A program made the position numbers and the translations under genes. From the NCBI GenBank assembly GCA_934667475.1, contig CAKUMB010000008.1, forward strand, positions 1 to 64,000: 64,000 bases of DNA, given 5' to 3'. Below are positions 42,761-51,570 of this stretch, piece by piece. Origin of the DNA: an uncultured Muribaculaceae bacterium (GTDB taxonomy: Bacteria > Bacteroidota > Bacteroidia > Bacteroidales > Muribaculaceae). How positions within the stretch are numbered: position 1 is the stretch's first letter; the number at the start of each line of letters is the position of its first letter. Below the pieces are notes generated by a model. It had not been told where the DNA came from. It did not search any database and saw only the letters and a list, made by a program, of their open reading frames with translations.

Positions 42761-43874
42761 TTATTCTTCTTTGCCAAACTCCATGAGGTAGGCCTTGATG
42801 AAACCGTCGATGTCGCCGTCCATCACGCCGCCCACGTCGCTCGTCTGATAGCCCGTGCGGTGGTCCTTCACGCGGCGGTCGTCCATCACATAGCTGCGAA
42901 TCTGCGATCCCCACTCGATTTTCTTTTTCGAGTCTTCCACCTTGCGCTGCTCTTCCTGGCGATGCTGCAGTTCCTTGTTGTAGAGAATGGACTTGAGGTT
43001 GCGCAGAGCGTTCTCGCGGTTTTTGGGCTGGTCGCGCGTCTCGGTGTTCTCCACCAGAATCTCCTCTTCCTCGCCAGTGTAGGGGTCTTTATACAGGTAG
43101 CGCACGCGCACACCACTCTCCACCTTGTTCACATTCTGGCCGCCTGCGCCGCCGCTGCGGAAGGTGTCCCACGAGATGCGGGCTGGGTCGAGGTTGATTT
43201 CGATGGTGTCGTCGACAAGCGGAGTGACAAACACCGAGGCAAACGAGGTCATGCGCTTGCCCTGGGCATTGTAGGGCGACACGCGCACCAGGCGGTGCAC
43301 GCCGTTCTCGCTCTTGAGGTAGCCGTAGGCAAATGCGCCCTCCACGCTTATGGTGACGCTCTTGATGCCGGCCTCGTCGCCGTCGACCATGTGTTCGATG
43401 GCCGTCTTGTAGCCGTGGCGCTCGCACCAGCGCAGATACATGCGCATGAGCATCGACGCCCAGTCCTGGCTCTCGGTGCCGCCGGCGCCGGAATTGATTT
43501 TGAGGATGGCGTCCATTTTGTCCTCGTCGCGGCGGAGCATGTTGCGCAGCTCCAGCTTCTCGATTTTTTTGAGGGCATCGGCATAGAGCGCGTCGAGCTC
43601 GTCTTCGGTGAGCACACCCTCCTTGACAAAGTCAAAACCGATGGCCACCTCGTCGACGGCAGCCTCCACCTCGCCGCAACTGTCAATCCAGTAGTGCAGC
43701 ATCTTGATTTTCTTCATCTGCGCTTCGGCCGCTTTCTGGTCTTGCCAGAAGTCGGGCACATGAGTGCGCAGCTCCTCTTCTTCGACTTCTATTTTCTTGT
43801 TGTCGACGTCAAAGATACCTCCTCAGCGCATCCTTGCGCTCTTGTATCTCTTTTAGCTGTTCTTGCGTAATCAT
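42761..43874 (-). CDS. prfB: peptide chain release factor 2, with programmed +1 frameshift
   Basis: RF2 ends translation at UAA and UGA. The gene starts at the ATG at 43874 and encodes 21 residues ending ALRRYL, then an in-frame TGA (43811-43809); a +1 shift on CTT TGA C continues at GAC to give a product of about 370 residues. The GGQ motif is in GGAGGQNVNKVESGVR. The stop-recognition tripeptide, SPF in E. coli, reads SPY here (RVSPYNAQGKRMTSF), as I recall for other Bacteroidetes. It is 45 nt after the acyl-CoA ligase gene. Confidence 0.95.
43808..43823 (-). promoter_or_regulatory. prfB frameshift signal
   Basis: On the minus strand the sequence is AGGAGGTATCTTTGAC: an internal Shine-Dalgarno-like AGGAGG, a 3 nt spacer, the slippery CTT, the UGA stop and a following C. 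This is the classic autoregulatory site where low RF2 permits the +1 shift. Confidence 0.95.
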
Positions 43875-43918
43875 TCGAGTCTTTAATGATTAATTGGGGG
43901 TTAGTAAAAAAATGTGAG

Positions 43919-45769
43919 TTATTTGTTGCTGTCTTGGTTGTCGCCCTTCTTGCGGAAGTCGGCCGCATACATGGCGTCGATGAGCTTGGCATAGCGCTTG
44001 CTGATGACGGCGCGGCGAATCTTAAGCGTGTTGGTGAGTTCGCCGCTCTCCATGGTGAATGGGCGCGGCAGCAGCACGAAGCGCTTAATCTGCTCGTAGC
44101 TGGCCATGTCTTTCTGATAGCCTTGGATGCGGGCGTCGAGCATTTTGTGGATGTCGGCATTGTTCACCAGGTCGTCGATGCCTTTGTAGTCAATTTTCTT
44201 CTTGGCGGCATAGGCCTTGAGCTCGTCGAAGTTGGGCACGATGAGTGCCGACACATATTTGCGTCCGTCGCCAATCACGGTCACCTGCTCAACGAAGATG
44301 TCCTGGGCGAGGGCTGTTTCGAGCACCTGCGGGGCAATGTACTTGCCGTTGCTGGTCTTGTAGAGGTCTTTTAGGCGCTCGGTCATCACCAGCTGTCCGG
44401 TGTCGGTGATGTGGCCGCAGTCGCCCGTGTGAAACCAGCCGTCGGCATCGATGGCCTTGGCCGTCTCCTCGGGCTTGTGGAAGTAGCCCTTCATCACGGT
44501 GGGGCCTTTGACCAGAATCTCGTTGTCATCGCCTATTTTCACCATCACTCCGGGCAGCGTGGTGCCGATGGTGCCCAGCTCCCAGCCCACCGAGGGATAG
44601 AAGCTGACGGTGGCGTTGGTCTCGCTGAGGCCGTAGCCTATGACGATGTTAAGTCCTATGGCGTGAAGGAACTCGGTGATGTTGTCGCTGAGCATGGCGC
44701 CGGCTGTGGGGAAGAAGCGTCCGTGCTCCACGCCTATGGCGCGGCGCAGGCGGCTGAACACCTTCTTCTCGAAATACTGGTACTGCTTCTCGACCAGCAG
44801 TGGCGGCTTGCGGCCCGTGCGCACATACTTCACGTTGCGCGTGCGGCCCACGGCCACGGCGCGCTTAAACAGCATCTTCACCACGGGCTTTGCCTTCGAC
44901 ACATTGTCGTTGATGGCCGTGTACACCTTTTCCCAAAAGCGAGGCACGCTGCACATGCAGGTGGGCTGCACCTCGCGCACGGCCTTCTGGATTTCCTTGG
45001 GGTTGAGGTTGATGGCCACGCGCACGCCGCTGCACAGGCACACCATGGTCCAGCCCAGCTCAAACACGTGGCTGAATGGCAGGAAACTGAGCGAGAGGTC
45101 AGTCTCGTCGTTGAGGTGGATGCGCTTTAGGTGGCCGTCCATGGCCGACATGAAGTTGTGGTGCGTCAGCATCACGCCTTTGGGCACGCCGGTGGTGCCC
45201 GATGTGTAGATGAGATACATCAGGTCGGCCGGGTCGAAAGCCTTGCGGCGGGCCTCAACGGCGTCGAGCTCGGCCTGGGTGGGGTTGCCGCCCTGGGCCA
45301 TAAACTCGGCCCACGACATGGTGTCGGCATCGTCGGCATCGCGCACCACGCTGGGGTCGAGGGTGACGATGTGCTTCAGCGTGGGGCAAAGGCCCAGCAG
45401 CTGCCGGGCTATGGCATACTGGTTCTGGTCGCCAGTGAACAGCACTGTGGCTCCTGCATCGTTGACGATGTAGGCAGCCTCGTCCTTGCTGCTGGTGGCG
45501 TAGATGGGCACGGGCACGGCACGGTTGCTGAACGCGGCAAAGTGCGTGATCAGAATCTCGGGGCAGTTTTGCGAGAATATGCACACGCGGCCCTGCTCCT
45601 CGACTCCCGCCTTGTATAGCGACACGGCCACTCGCCCGACGGCAGTGTCCATGGCATTCCACGACATGGACGTCCACTCCTGTGTGGCGTAGTCGCGATA
45701 CCTCAAGGCCTCACGGCCGCCATATTTGCGGGCCATCGACGGGACCAGTTCAATGAATTTCTGAGTCAT
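43919..45769 (-). CDS. long-chain acyl-CoA synthetase (AMP-binding)
   Basis: The 616-residue enzyme belongs to the ANL superfamily and activates fatty acids to acyl-CoA through an acyl adenylate. The A3 core motif is MYLIYTSGTTGVPKGVMLTH, A5 is GYGLSETNATVSFYPSVGWE, A8 region is DGWFHTGDCGHITDTGQLVM, followed by ERLKDLYKTSNGKYIAPQ. The length and GrsA-like order fit FadD/FAA-type long-chain enzymes of Bacteroidetes. It precedes prfB by 45 nt. The chain length preferred is not visible from the sequence. Confidence 0.93.
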   Translation of the reverse strand: MTQKFIELVPSMARKYGGREALRYRDYATQEWTSMSWNAMDTAVGRVAVSLYKAGVEEQGRVCIFSQNCPEILITHFAAFSNRAVPVPIYATSSKDEAAYIVNDAGATVLFTGDQNQYAIARQLLGLCPTLKHIVTLDPSVVRDADDADTMSWAEFMAQGGNPTQAELDAVEARRKAFDPADLMYLIYTSGTTGVPKGVMLTHHNFMSAMDGHLKRIHLNDETDLSLSFLPFSHVFELGWTMVCLCSGVRVAINLNPKEIQKAVREVQPTCMCSVPRFWEKVYTAINDNVSKAKPVVKMLFKRAVAVGRTRNVKYVRTGRKPPLLVEKQYQYFEKKVFSRLRRAIGVEHGRFFPTAGAMLSDNITEFLHAIGLNIVIGYGLSETNATVSFYPSVGWELGTIGTTLPGVMVKIGDDNEILVKGPTVMKGYFHKPEETAKAIDADGWFHTGDCGHITDTGQLVMTERLKDLYKTSNGKYIAPQVLETALAQDIFVEQVTVIGDGRKYVSALIVPNFDELKAYAAKKKIDYKGIDDLVNNADIHKMLDARIQGYQKDMASYEQIKRFVLLPRPFTMESGELTNTLKIRRAVISKRYAKLIDAMYAADFRKKGDNQDSNK

Positions 45770-45803
45770 GATTAGTTATGAAGTGTGATATTTTATATGG
45801 TTG

Positions 45804-45811
45804 CAAAATTA
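45804..45811 (-). promoter_or_regulatory. -7 promoter box of the acyl-CoA synthetase-prfB unit
   Basis: On the minus strand TAATTTTG fits TAnnTTTG, 35 nt before the ATG at 45769. A GTTGC lies about 22 nt upstream, slightly long for the -33 element. Confidence 0.5.
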
Positions 45812-45970
45812 CTTAATTTTCGGTGCATTAGCCGCAACAGGTGTCGCAAATCGCATTTTTCATTAACAACAATTCTATTAAGATCAAAACAAGTTTACAC
45901 ATTTTAACCCACTGCCATATTTTATTGCCATTTAGCCGCGGCCTATGCCGGCGAAATCCTAATTTATCGC

Positions 45971-45978
45971 TAAATTTG
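45971..45978 (+). promoter_or_regulatory. -7 promoter box of the DUF4153-argE unit
   Basis: TAAATTTG fits TAnnTTTG, 35 nt before the ATG at 46013. No clear -33 TTTG is present. Confidence 0.5.
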
Positions 45979-46012
45979 CAGACAACTTATAACTTATTTA
46001 GTGAACCCACAC

Positions 46013-47725
46013 ATGAACATTGCAAACATAGTCGACCTGCGGCGCATAGGCGGAGCGCTAAGACGCTTCCCCGAAAGCGTGGCTTTTGCCGCAATCCTCA
46101 CCGTGGCCGTAATGGTCATCAACCACGATTACAGCAGCATTAGCAGCGACATGCGCTTTTTCACCACCTACTATCCAGCCACGGCACTGATGCTGTCGGT
46201 GAGCTTGAGGCTTTGGGCCGAGGAGTGCGGCGGCCGCCACCGGCTGGCGCGCGTGGCCGTGATGCTGCTGGCCCACGCGGTGTGGCTGGCGGGGGCCTGC
46301 TACACATCGTTTGGCCCCATGAGCGCTATGAAGGTGTGCGCAGCCATAGCGGCCAACGTGGCCGTGGGGCTGAGTGTGGTGCTGGTGCCATTCTGGCGCG
46401 AACGCAACGATGTGGCCATGTGGAACTTCACGCTGCGCATGCTCATAGCGATGGCCGTGTCGTGGGTCATAGGGCTGGCGCTGACCGGGGCGCTGTGCCT
46501 GCTGTTTAAGGCCTACGAGGTGCTGTTTGGCTGCGAACTGAGTTCGCTCATCTATTCCGACACAACAACAGTGTGCTGCCTGCTGGTGAGCCCGCTGCTG
46601 ATGCTGCAAATGGTGCCAGACGGCAACGAGAAGCACAACCGCGAGGTGGTGGAGCTGACGGGCGTGGGCAAGGGCGTGGTGAACTTTTTGCTGCTGCCAG
46701 TGGCGGGGGTGTATATGCTCACCCTCTATGCCTACGCCATCAAGATAATTGTGCAGTGGCAGCTGCCCAACGGCTGGGTGAGCTATCTGGTGACGGCCCT
46801 GGCGGCGCTGATGCTGCTTGTGGAGGTGGTGCTCTACCCCACTCTGACGGCAGACAAGTGCAGCCGTGTGGCCAAGGCCGCCGCACGGTGGCTGCCAGCC
46901 ATGGTGCTGCCGCTGCTGATGCTGATGACGGTGGGCGCAGCCCGGCGCCTTGGCGACTATGGCGTGACCGTATTACGCCTGTATCTGGTGGTGCTCAACG
47001 TGTGGCTGTATGCCGTGTGCATAGGGCTGCTGATTAGCCGGCGGCGAATATGGTGGATTCCGGCCTCGTTTGCCGCGCTGCTGCTGCTCACGTCCATCGG
47101 GCCGCAAAGCATAGCCAACGTAACCCTCATCACCCTGCAGCGCCAAGTGGAGCAGACAATAGCGCAGGGGCACCAGAGCATGCCACTCAACCGCCAAAGC
47201 TACAGCCAGCTGCTTGCCGCCCTGCCCAAAAGCCAGGCAGCGTTGCTCGACAGCCGCCTGGCGTATATTAAAGACACCTACGGGCCAAAAGCCACCGAGC
47301 CGTTTGCCGAGGCCGACGTGGCACTTGGGCGTCGGGCCGAAAAATACGTGCCCACGGCCACAATCCCTGCCACCAACGTGAACAGCCTCTCGGCCACCAG
47401 TATGCTCAGCAGTGCGGCAGACAATCTGCCGCAGGGCTACCGCTACGCCACCATGATCGACGGCAGCCAAGGCTGGATTAAGCTTGACGCGCACGAGCTG
47501 CAAGACCAGGGCGTGGTGAGGGTGAGCCTAAAGGGGCGCAACGGCAACATGGTGGAGCTGAGCGCGCGGCTCAACAGTGTGGCCAAAGTGGCCAACATGC
47601 CCGACAGCGACCCCGGCCGGCACCTGATGTTCTACGGCCCAGGGGCCGCGCTGATGGTGGACGACATTGACCTTGACGGCAACATGCCCAGCGTCATGCT
47701 GAGGGGCATACTGCTTGAAAAATAA
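46013..47725 (+). CDS. DUF4153 family integral membrane protein
   Basis: The 570-residue protein has about eleven hydrophobic segments in its first ~375 residues (for example FAAILTVAVMVINHDY and LVVLNVWLYAVCIGLLISRR), then a soluble C-terminal region (about residues 380-570) of mixed structure. The layout matches DUF4153 proteins of Bacteroidetes. The function is unknown. The ATG at 46013 is preferred to a GTG at 46001. It ends 25 nt before argE, so the two are probably cotranscribed. Confidence 0.75.
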   Translation: MNIANIVDLRRIGGALRRFPESVAFAAILTVAVMVINHDYSSISSDMRFFTTYYPATALMLSVSLRLWAEECGGRHRLARVAVMLLAHAVWLAGACYTSFGPMSAMKVCAAIAANVAVGLSVVLVPFWRERNDVAMWNFTLRMLIAMAVSWVIGLALTGALCLLFKAYEVLFGCELSSLIYSDTTTVCCLLVSPLLMLQMVPDGNEKHNREVVELTGVGKGVVNFLLLPVAGVYMLTLYAYAIKIIVQWQLPNGWVSYLVTALAALMLLVEVVLYPTLTADKCSRVAKAAARWLPAMVLPLLMLMTVGAARRLGDYGVTVLRLYLVVLNVWLYAVCIGLLISRRRIWWIPASFAALLLLTSIGPQSIANVTLITLQRQVEQTIAQGHQSMPLNRQSYSQLLAALPKSQAALLDSRLAYIKDTYGPKATEPFAEADVALGRRAEKYVPTATIPATNVNSLSATSMLSSAADNLPQGYRYATMIDGSQGWIKLDAHELQDQGVVRVSLKGRNGNMVELSARLNSVAKVANMPDSDPGRHLMFYGPGAALMVDDIDLDGNMPSVMLRGILLEK

Positions 47726-47750
47726 TTTTATAAAAAACACATGACGAGAT

Positions 47751-48815
47751 ATGGATATTGACGAGATATATTACGACGCCGTAGACCTGCTGCGCGAAAT
47801 GGTGGCCGTGCCGTCGCTGAGCCGCCAGGAGGCCGGCGTGGCCGATGTGGTGGAGCGCGCCATGCGGCGGTTTGGACTCGACGTGAAGCGCCACGGCTGC
47901 AACCTGTGGAGCATTGCCCCCGGCTTCGACCCACAGAAGCCCACCATTCTGCTCAACGCGCACATCGACACCGTGCGCGTGGCCGACGGCTGGCAGCACC
48001 AGCCTTTCAGCCCCACCATGGAGGGCGACCGCATGTATGGCCTCGGCACCAACGACGACGGCGCCAGCGTGGTGAGCCTGCTCACGGCCTTCCGCCAGCT
48101 TAGCGAGCGCGAGCAGCCCTACAACCTGATTTTCCTGGCCTCGGCCGAAGAGGAGGTGAGCGGCAAGGGCGGCATCGAGGGCGTGCTGCCCATGCTGCCG
48201 GCCATCAGCGTGGCCCTGGTGGGCGAGCCCACGGGCATGCAGCCCGCCGTGGCCGAAAAGGGTCTGATGGTGCTCGACGGAGTGGTGCGCGGGGTGGCAG
48301 GCCACGCCGCCCGCAACGAGGGCGTAAACGCCATCTACAAGGCCATGGATGTGATTGGCACTCTGCGCACACTCAGGTTGCCAAAGGAGTCGGCCATGCT
48401 CGGTCCGGTGAAGATTACGGTAACCAAGATTGAAGCCGGCCACCAGCACAACGTGATTCCCGACCTGTGCACCATGCTGGTGGACGTGCGCACCACCGAC
48501 GCCTACACCAACGTGCAGACCCTTGAGCTGATACGCCAAGCCGTGCCGCAATGCGAGCTCACGCCCCACTCCACCCGCCTCAACCCCAGCGGCATCGACA
48601 CCGGCCACCCGCTGGTGCAGCGCGCCCTGATGCTGGGTAAGGAGCCGTTTGGCTCGCCCACGCTGAGCGACCAGGCCCTGATGCCATTCCCGTCGCTAAA
48701 GATGGGGCCCGGCGACTCGGCCCGCTCGCACACTGCCGACGAATACATTGAACTGGCCGAAATCCGCGAGGCCATCGACACCTACATAATAATGCTCGAC
48801 GGGCTCAGGCTTTAG
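47751..48815 (+). CDS. argE: M20 family deacylase, ArgE-like (acyl-ornithine deacetylase)
   Basis: The 354-residue metallohydrolase has the M20 ligand pattern: His in LLNAHIDTVR, Asp in GLGTNDDGAS, the Glu pair in ASAEEEVSG, Glu in LVGEPTGMQP and His in SARSHTADEY. The dimerisation domain is inserted after AEKGLMVLDG. Length and motif wording agree with the Bacteroides enzymes annotated as ArgE, which release ornithine from its N-acyl (acetyl or succinyl) form. This links it by pathway to argB at 42 kb. It follows the DUF4153 gene and ends at a strong terminator. Confidence 0.85.
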   Translation: MDIDEIYYDAVDLLREMVAVPSLSRQEAGVADVVERAMRRFGLDVKRHGCNLWSIAPGFDPQKPTILLNAHIDTVRVADGWQHQPFSPTMEGDRMYGLGTNDDGASVVSLLTAFRQLSEREQPYNLIFLASAEEEVSGKGGIEGVLPMLPAISVALVGEPTGMQPAVAEKGLMVLDGVVRGVAGHAARNEGVNAIYKAMDVIGTLRTLRLPKESAMLGPVKITVTKIEAGHQHNVIPDLCTMLVDVRTTDAYTNVQTLELIRQAVPQCELTPHSTRLNPSGIDTGHPLVQRALMLGKEPFGSPTLSDQALMPFPSLKMGPGDSARSHTADEYIELAEIREAIDTYIIMLDGLRL

Positions 48816-48835
48816 AGGCGCACGGCAGGCATACG

Positions 48836-48892
48836 AAAAAAAATGGAGATTTCCGGGCAAGGCGAGCCTCACCGGGAATCTCCATTTTTATT
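48836..48892. terminator. bidirectional terminator between argE and the beta-barrel gene
   Basis: AATGGAGATTTCCGGG pairs with CCGGGAATCTCCATT, with one mismatch, flanked by an A-run on the left and TTTTTATTTT on the right. It serves both convergent genes. Confidence 0.85.
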
Positions 48893-48915
48893 TTAAATTA
48901 TGGCGTTAATCCTGC

Positions 48916-49815
48916 TTAGAATGCGAGCATTATGCCCAGCGACCAGTTGCGGAACTGAGGTCCACAGCCGTCTTTAAGCACATTTTGCGGACGGTAGCGG
49001 AAGTACACACCGAAGTCGCCCACGCCGATGCCGGCAATGGCGTCGAAGGTGACGCGGCGCTGGTGAATCTTCTTAATGGTCTCGTTGTGGTCCACATCGC
49101 CCAGTGTGTAGCCGTTTTTGGCAGTGGCCCACAGGTTGAGGTCCATCACACCGCCAGCCATCACCTTCAGCTGGCGATATATGCGCTGGCGCAGCAGCAG
49201 CGGGAACTGAAGCGAAGTGACCGTGAGACTCGACTTTGCCTTGCTCCAGCCCTCGCTTTTGTCGGTGACGCGCAGATAGCCATCGTCGCCCTTCACAAAG
49301 CAAGTGCCGTTGTGCAGATTGTAGTGGCGCGTTTCAAAGCCGAAGCCCAGCGACATGCCAAAGCCGCAGCGGGTGCGCATTTCCACGCCAATCAGGTTGA
49401 GCAGGCCAATCTCGCTCTGGTGGCCCAGAGCGCGGTCGAGGTCGCCGGCGGCATTGTCGCCGCGGGCAATGGCGTGGCCCCAGCCGGCATACAGACCTCC
49501 GAAGAACATATCCCAATGCACGCGGCCGCGCTTCACTGTGTCGGTTTTGGTGAAAGGCATGCGCAGGGCAAAATCGCCCTCGGCCTGAGTGGTGTGCTCG
49601 CGCACGCCATCGTTGCGGTCGCTGCGATACACATAGCGGTATTGCGGATTTCCGTCGCTGCCCTCAATGGTGAGCTTCATGCCCGTTGAGTCTTCGGTGA
49701 TTATCACATTGCCCGGATTTTTCACCACCTTCACAGTGTCGGTGGTCGACGGGGCTGCCATTGCTGCCAGCGGCGCCAGAGCCGCAGCGGCAAGTAGGAG
49801 TAAAGTCTTGTTCAT
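48916..49815 (-). CDS. outer-membrane beta-barrel protein
   Basis: The 299-residue protein has a signal peptide (MNKTLLLLAAAALAPLAAMA), an N-terminal stretch of about 80 residues (TDTVKVVKNPGNVIITEDST) and then alternating amphipathic strands such as WDMFFGGLYAGWGHAIARGD and SLGFGFETRHYNLH, ending in the aromatic LGIMLAF typical of outer-membrane barrels. It is the last gene of a four-gene group with sigma, anti-sigma and a small secreted protein. The role is unknown; it may be the envelope part sensed or supplied by that regulon. Confidence 0.75.
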   Translation of the reverse strand: MNKTLLLLAAAALAPLAAMAAPSTTDTVKVVKNPGNVIITEDSTGMKLTIEGSDGNPQYRYVYRSDRNDGVREHTTQAEGDFALRMPFTKTDTVKRGRVHWDMFFGGLYAGWGHAIARGDNAAGDLDRALGHQSEIGLLNLIGVEMRTRCGFGMSLGFGFETRHYNLHNGTCFVKGDDGYLRVTDKSEGWSKAKSSLTVTSLQFPLLLRQRIYRQLKVMAGGVMDLNLWATAKNGYTLGDVDHNETIKKIHQRRVTFDAIAGIGVGDFGVYFRYRPQNVLKDGCGPQFRNWSLGIMLAF

Positions 49816-49837
49816 AATTCTTTATACGTTTTTTTTG

Positions 49838-50281
49838 CTATTGACTAATGAGTTTGCGCACCTGCTCTTTGGTGGCAGGTCCATCCATGTAGATCAGCGT
49901 CACGCAGTCGGCCTTGTGGGTGCGGGCCAGTGCCTGGTTGATGAAAAACACATAGCGGTTGACACCGCCTGCACGGCGCAGCTTGTAGAAGCCGAAATAC
50001 AGCTGTCCGCCGCGGTATTCAGTTTCGCGGTCGGCTGCCGTGGCACCGTCGCGGGTCACCATGGCGGCAATGGCGGTGGCATAGGCCGCAGGAGTCTCAA
50101 GGCTGTGGTATCGGTCGAGACCAATGCTGCGGGCCTTCTTGCCCGTGACAATGATTTCGGTGCAGCCGCGGGCCTTGCCATAGCGGGCAAACGCCTGGCT
50201 CACATTGAGCGACGCGCTCTGCGCCAGCGCCGCTACAGCCATGAGCACCACAATAGCCGTTGTAGTTATAATGCGTTTCAT
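49838..50281 (-). CDS. small secreted protein, DUF6108-like
   Basis: The 147-residue protein has a signal peptide (MKRIITTTAIVVLMAVAALA) and a compact body with SLNVSQAFARYGKARGCTEI and YFGFYKLRRAGGVNRYVFFI. I recall it as DUF6108, but without a search this is tentative. A GTG two codons upstream (50287) is an alternative start. It lies 22 nt before the barrel gene and 83 nt after the anti-sigma gene. Confidence 0.6.
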   Translation of the reverse strand: MKRIITTTAIVVLMAVAALAQSASLNVSQAFARYGKARGCTEIIVTGKKARSIGLDRYHSLETPAAYATAIAAMVTRDGATAADRETEYRGGQLYFGFYKLRRAGGVNRYVFFINQALARTHKADCVTLIYMDGPATKEQVRKLISQ

Positions 50282-50364
50282 AATCACGTGTTTGTGTCAG
50301 TTAAATTCATTCCACATCAAAAAAAAGAAGCATGACCATCAATCTTCAACGTTAAGCCTTAAAA

Positions 50365-50877
50365 TCAGTCGCCCACGGCGCGGCCCACACTGGCCAGTTG
50401 CATCATCACGCTCTGGTCCACGCCGGTGTGCGCCTCGCCCACCGTGCTGAGGTTGCCACGCACCATTTGCATCACCTGCTCCTGGTTGGTGACCTTCTGG
50501 CCATTGACGTAGGCTATGCACTCGTCGGCCTTTGAGCCCGGCCCCACATGCACCAGCGCGCCCGCCATCACGGCCACAGCCACCACCGCGGCAGCCGCCG
50601 CCCTCCACGCCACACGGCGGTGGCGGGCCCTGCGTGCCTGCTGCTCAAGCGCCATGCCCACGCTGGCAAAGCCCATGGCCACCCGGGCCTCGTCGATGTC
50701 GCTGCCCGTCCAGGGGCATTGCGCCAGCGCACGTCGCAGCAGCCGCTCCTGGGCATCGGTGGCGGTGCACTCAAAGTAGGCTTCGATGAGCGAGGCCAAG
50801 CCGTTGCGCGTGATAGGCTGTCCGTCGACCACCATAATGCTGCTGCATTGGGTGTGATTTGTGTCGGTTGTGTTCAT
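50365..50877 (-). CDS. putative membrane anti-sigma factor
   Basis: The 170-residue protein has a cytoplasmic N-terminal part (GLASLIEAYFECTATDAQER, LLRRALAQCPW), one membrane segment (AAAAAVVAVAVMAGALVHVG) and a short outer part. That layout, and the position right after an ECF sigma gene, suggest it holds the sigma factor at the membrane. An in-frame ATG at 50907 would overlap the sigma gene by 8 bases and is an alternative start. No zinc-binding anti-sigma motif was seen. Confidence 0.65.
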   Translation of the reverse strand: MNTTDTNHTQCSSIMVVDGQPITRNGLASLIEAYFECTATDAQERLLRRALAQCPWTGSDIDEARVAMGFASVGMALEQQARRARHRRVAWRAAAAAVVAVAVMAGALVHVGPGSKADECIAYVNGQKVTNQEQVMQMVRGNLSTVGEAHTGVDQSVMMQLASVGRAVGD

Positions 50878-50899
50878 TTCTCCGTTATTTTTTTTGATG

Positions 50900-51406
50900 T
50901 CAATCATTCAAAGTCCTTTGCCTGTAGCACTCGCGCACCGCCTTGCGGGCGCGGCTCAGCTGCATGCGGGCGCTGTCGGGGCTTATGCCCAGCGTCTGGG
51001 CAATCTCGTCGAAGCTGCGGCCTTCGAAGTCGCGCATCACCAGCACCCGTCGCTGCGACTCGGTGAGCCTGGTGTCGATTATGGCCCGCACCTGGCGGTA
51101 GGCCTCGGCACGCTCGTCACACTGCGTGGCGGGCCCGCTGGCGGCAGTGCCCGCGGCATCGTCGAGCGGCACACTGCGGCGGCTGTTGCGGCGGCGCACC
51201 GAGTCGAGGCTGGCATTGCGCACAGCCACCACTGCAGTGCCCTCGGCCGCCTCGTCAGGCAGCTGCGAGCGGCGCATCCACAGCCGCGTGAACGCATCCT
51301 GCACGGCATCGGCAGCGTCGTCGCTGTTGCCCGTGATGCGCTGCGCCATGCCCAGCAGGCGCTGGCGCAAGCGGCTGAATGTGGATGTCATCGCTTCGTT
51401 GTCCAT
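50900..51406 (-). CDS. ECF-type RNA polymerase sigma factor
   Basis: The 168-residue protein has sigma region 2 (LLGMAQRITGNSDDAADAVQ, DAFTRLWMRR) and region 4 (LTESQRRVLVMRDFEGRSFD, EIAQTLGISPDSARMQLSRA). It directs transcription of a small set of genes, probably including its own group. The ATG at 51406 is preferred over a GTG at 51415. The usual partner, a membrane anti-sigma protein, follows directly. Confidence 0.9.
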   Translation of the reverse strand: MDNEAMTSTFSRLRQRLLGMAQRITGNSDDAADAVQDAFTRLWMRRSQLPDEAAEGTAVVAVRNASLDSVRRRNSRRSVPLDDAAGTAASGPATQCDERAEAYRQVRAIIDTRLTESQRRVLVMRDFEGRSFDEIAQTLGISPDSARMQLSRARKAVRECYRQRTLND

Positions 51407-51426
51407 TGCTTTCACTTAAAAACACG

Positions 51427-51460
51427 CAAAGATAGGCCATTTGTAACGTCAGTGTGCAAA
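51427..51460 (-). promoter_or_regulatory. promoter of the ECF sigma group
   Basis: On the minus strand TTTG (51460-51457), 22 nt, TATCTTTG (51434-51427). The -7 box is exact and the spacing one base longer than typical. The box is 21 nt before the ATG. Confidence 0.6.
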
Positions 51461-51486
51461 AAAAACTTATTCATTTGCTGCCAATG

Positions 51487-51518
51487 TTGCCGCAACCAAC
51501 TGAAATTCGCTATATTTG
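51487..51518 (+). promoter_or_regulatory. promoter of the unknown lipoprotein gene
   Basis: TTG at 51487-51489, 21 nt, TATATTTG at 51511-51518. The -7 box is exact; the -33 element is partial. It is divergent from the sigma promoter and overlaps its upstream side. Confidence 0.6.
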
Positions 51519-51570
51519 CACTTCGAAAAAAATTCAAGTATCACTATTAAAAACTATAATGATTTTGTTT

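Noticed and set aside
43789..44160. Minus-strand frame between prfB and the ligase gene
   Set aside because: It overlaps both real genes out of frame; the prfB start is explained by the frameshift reading.
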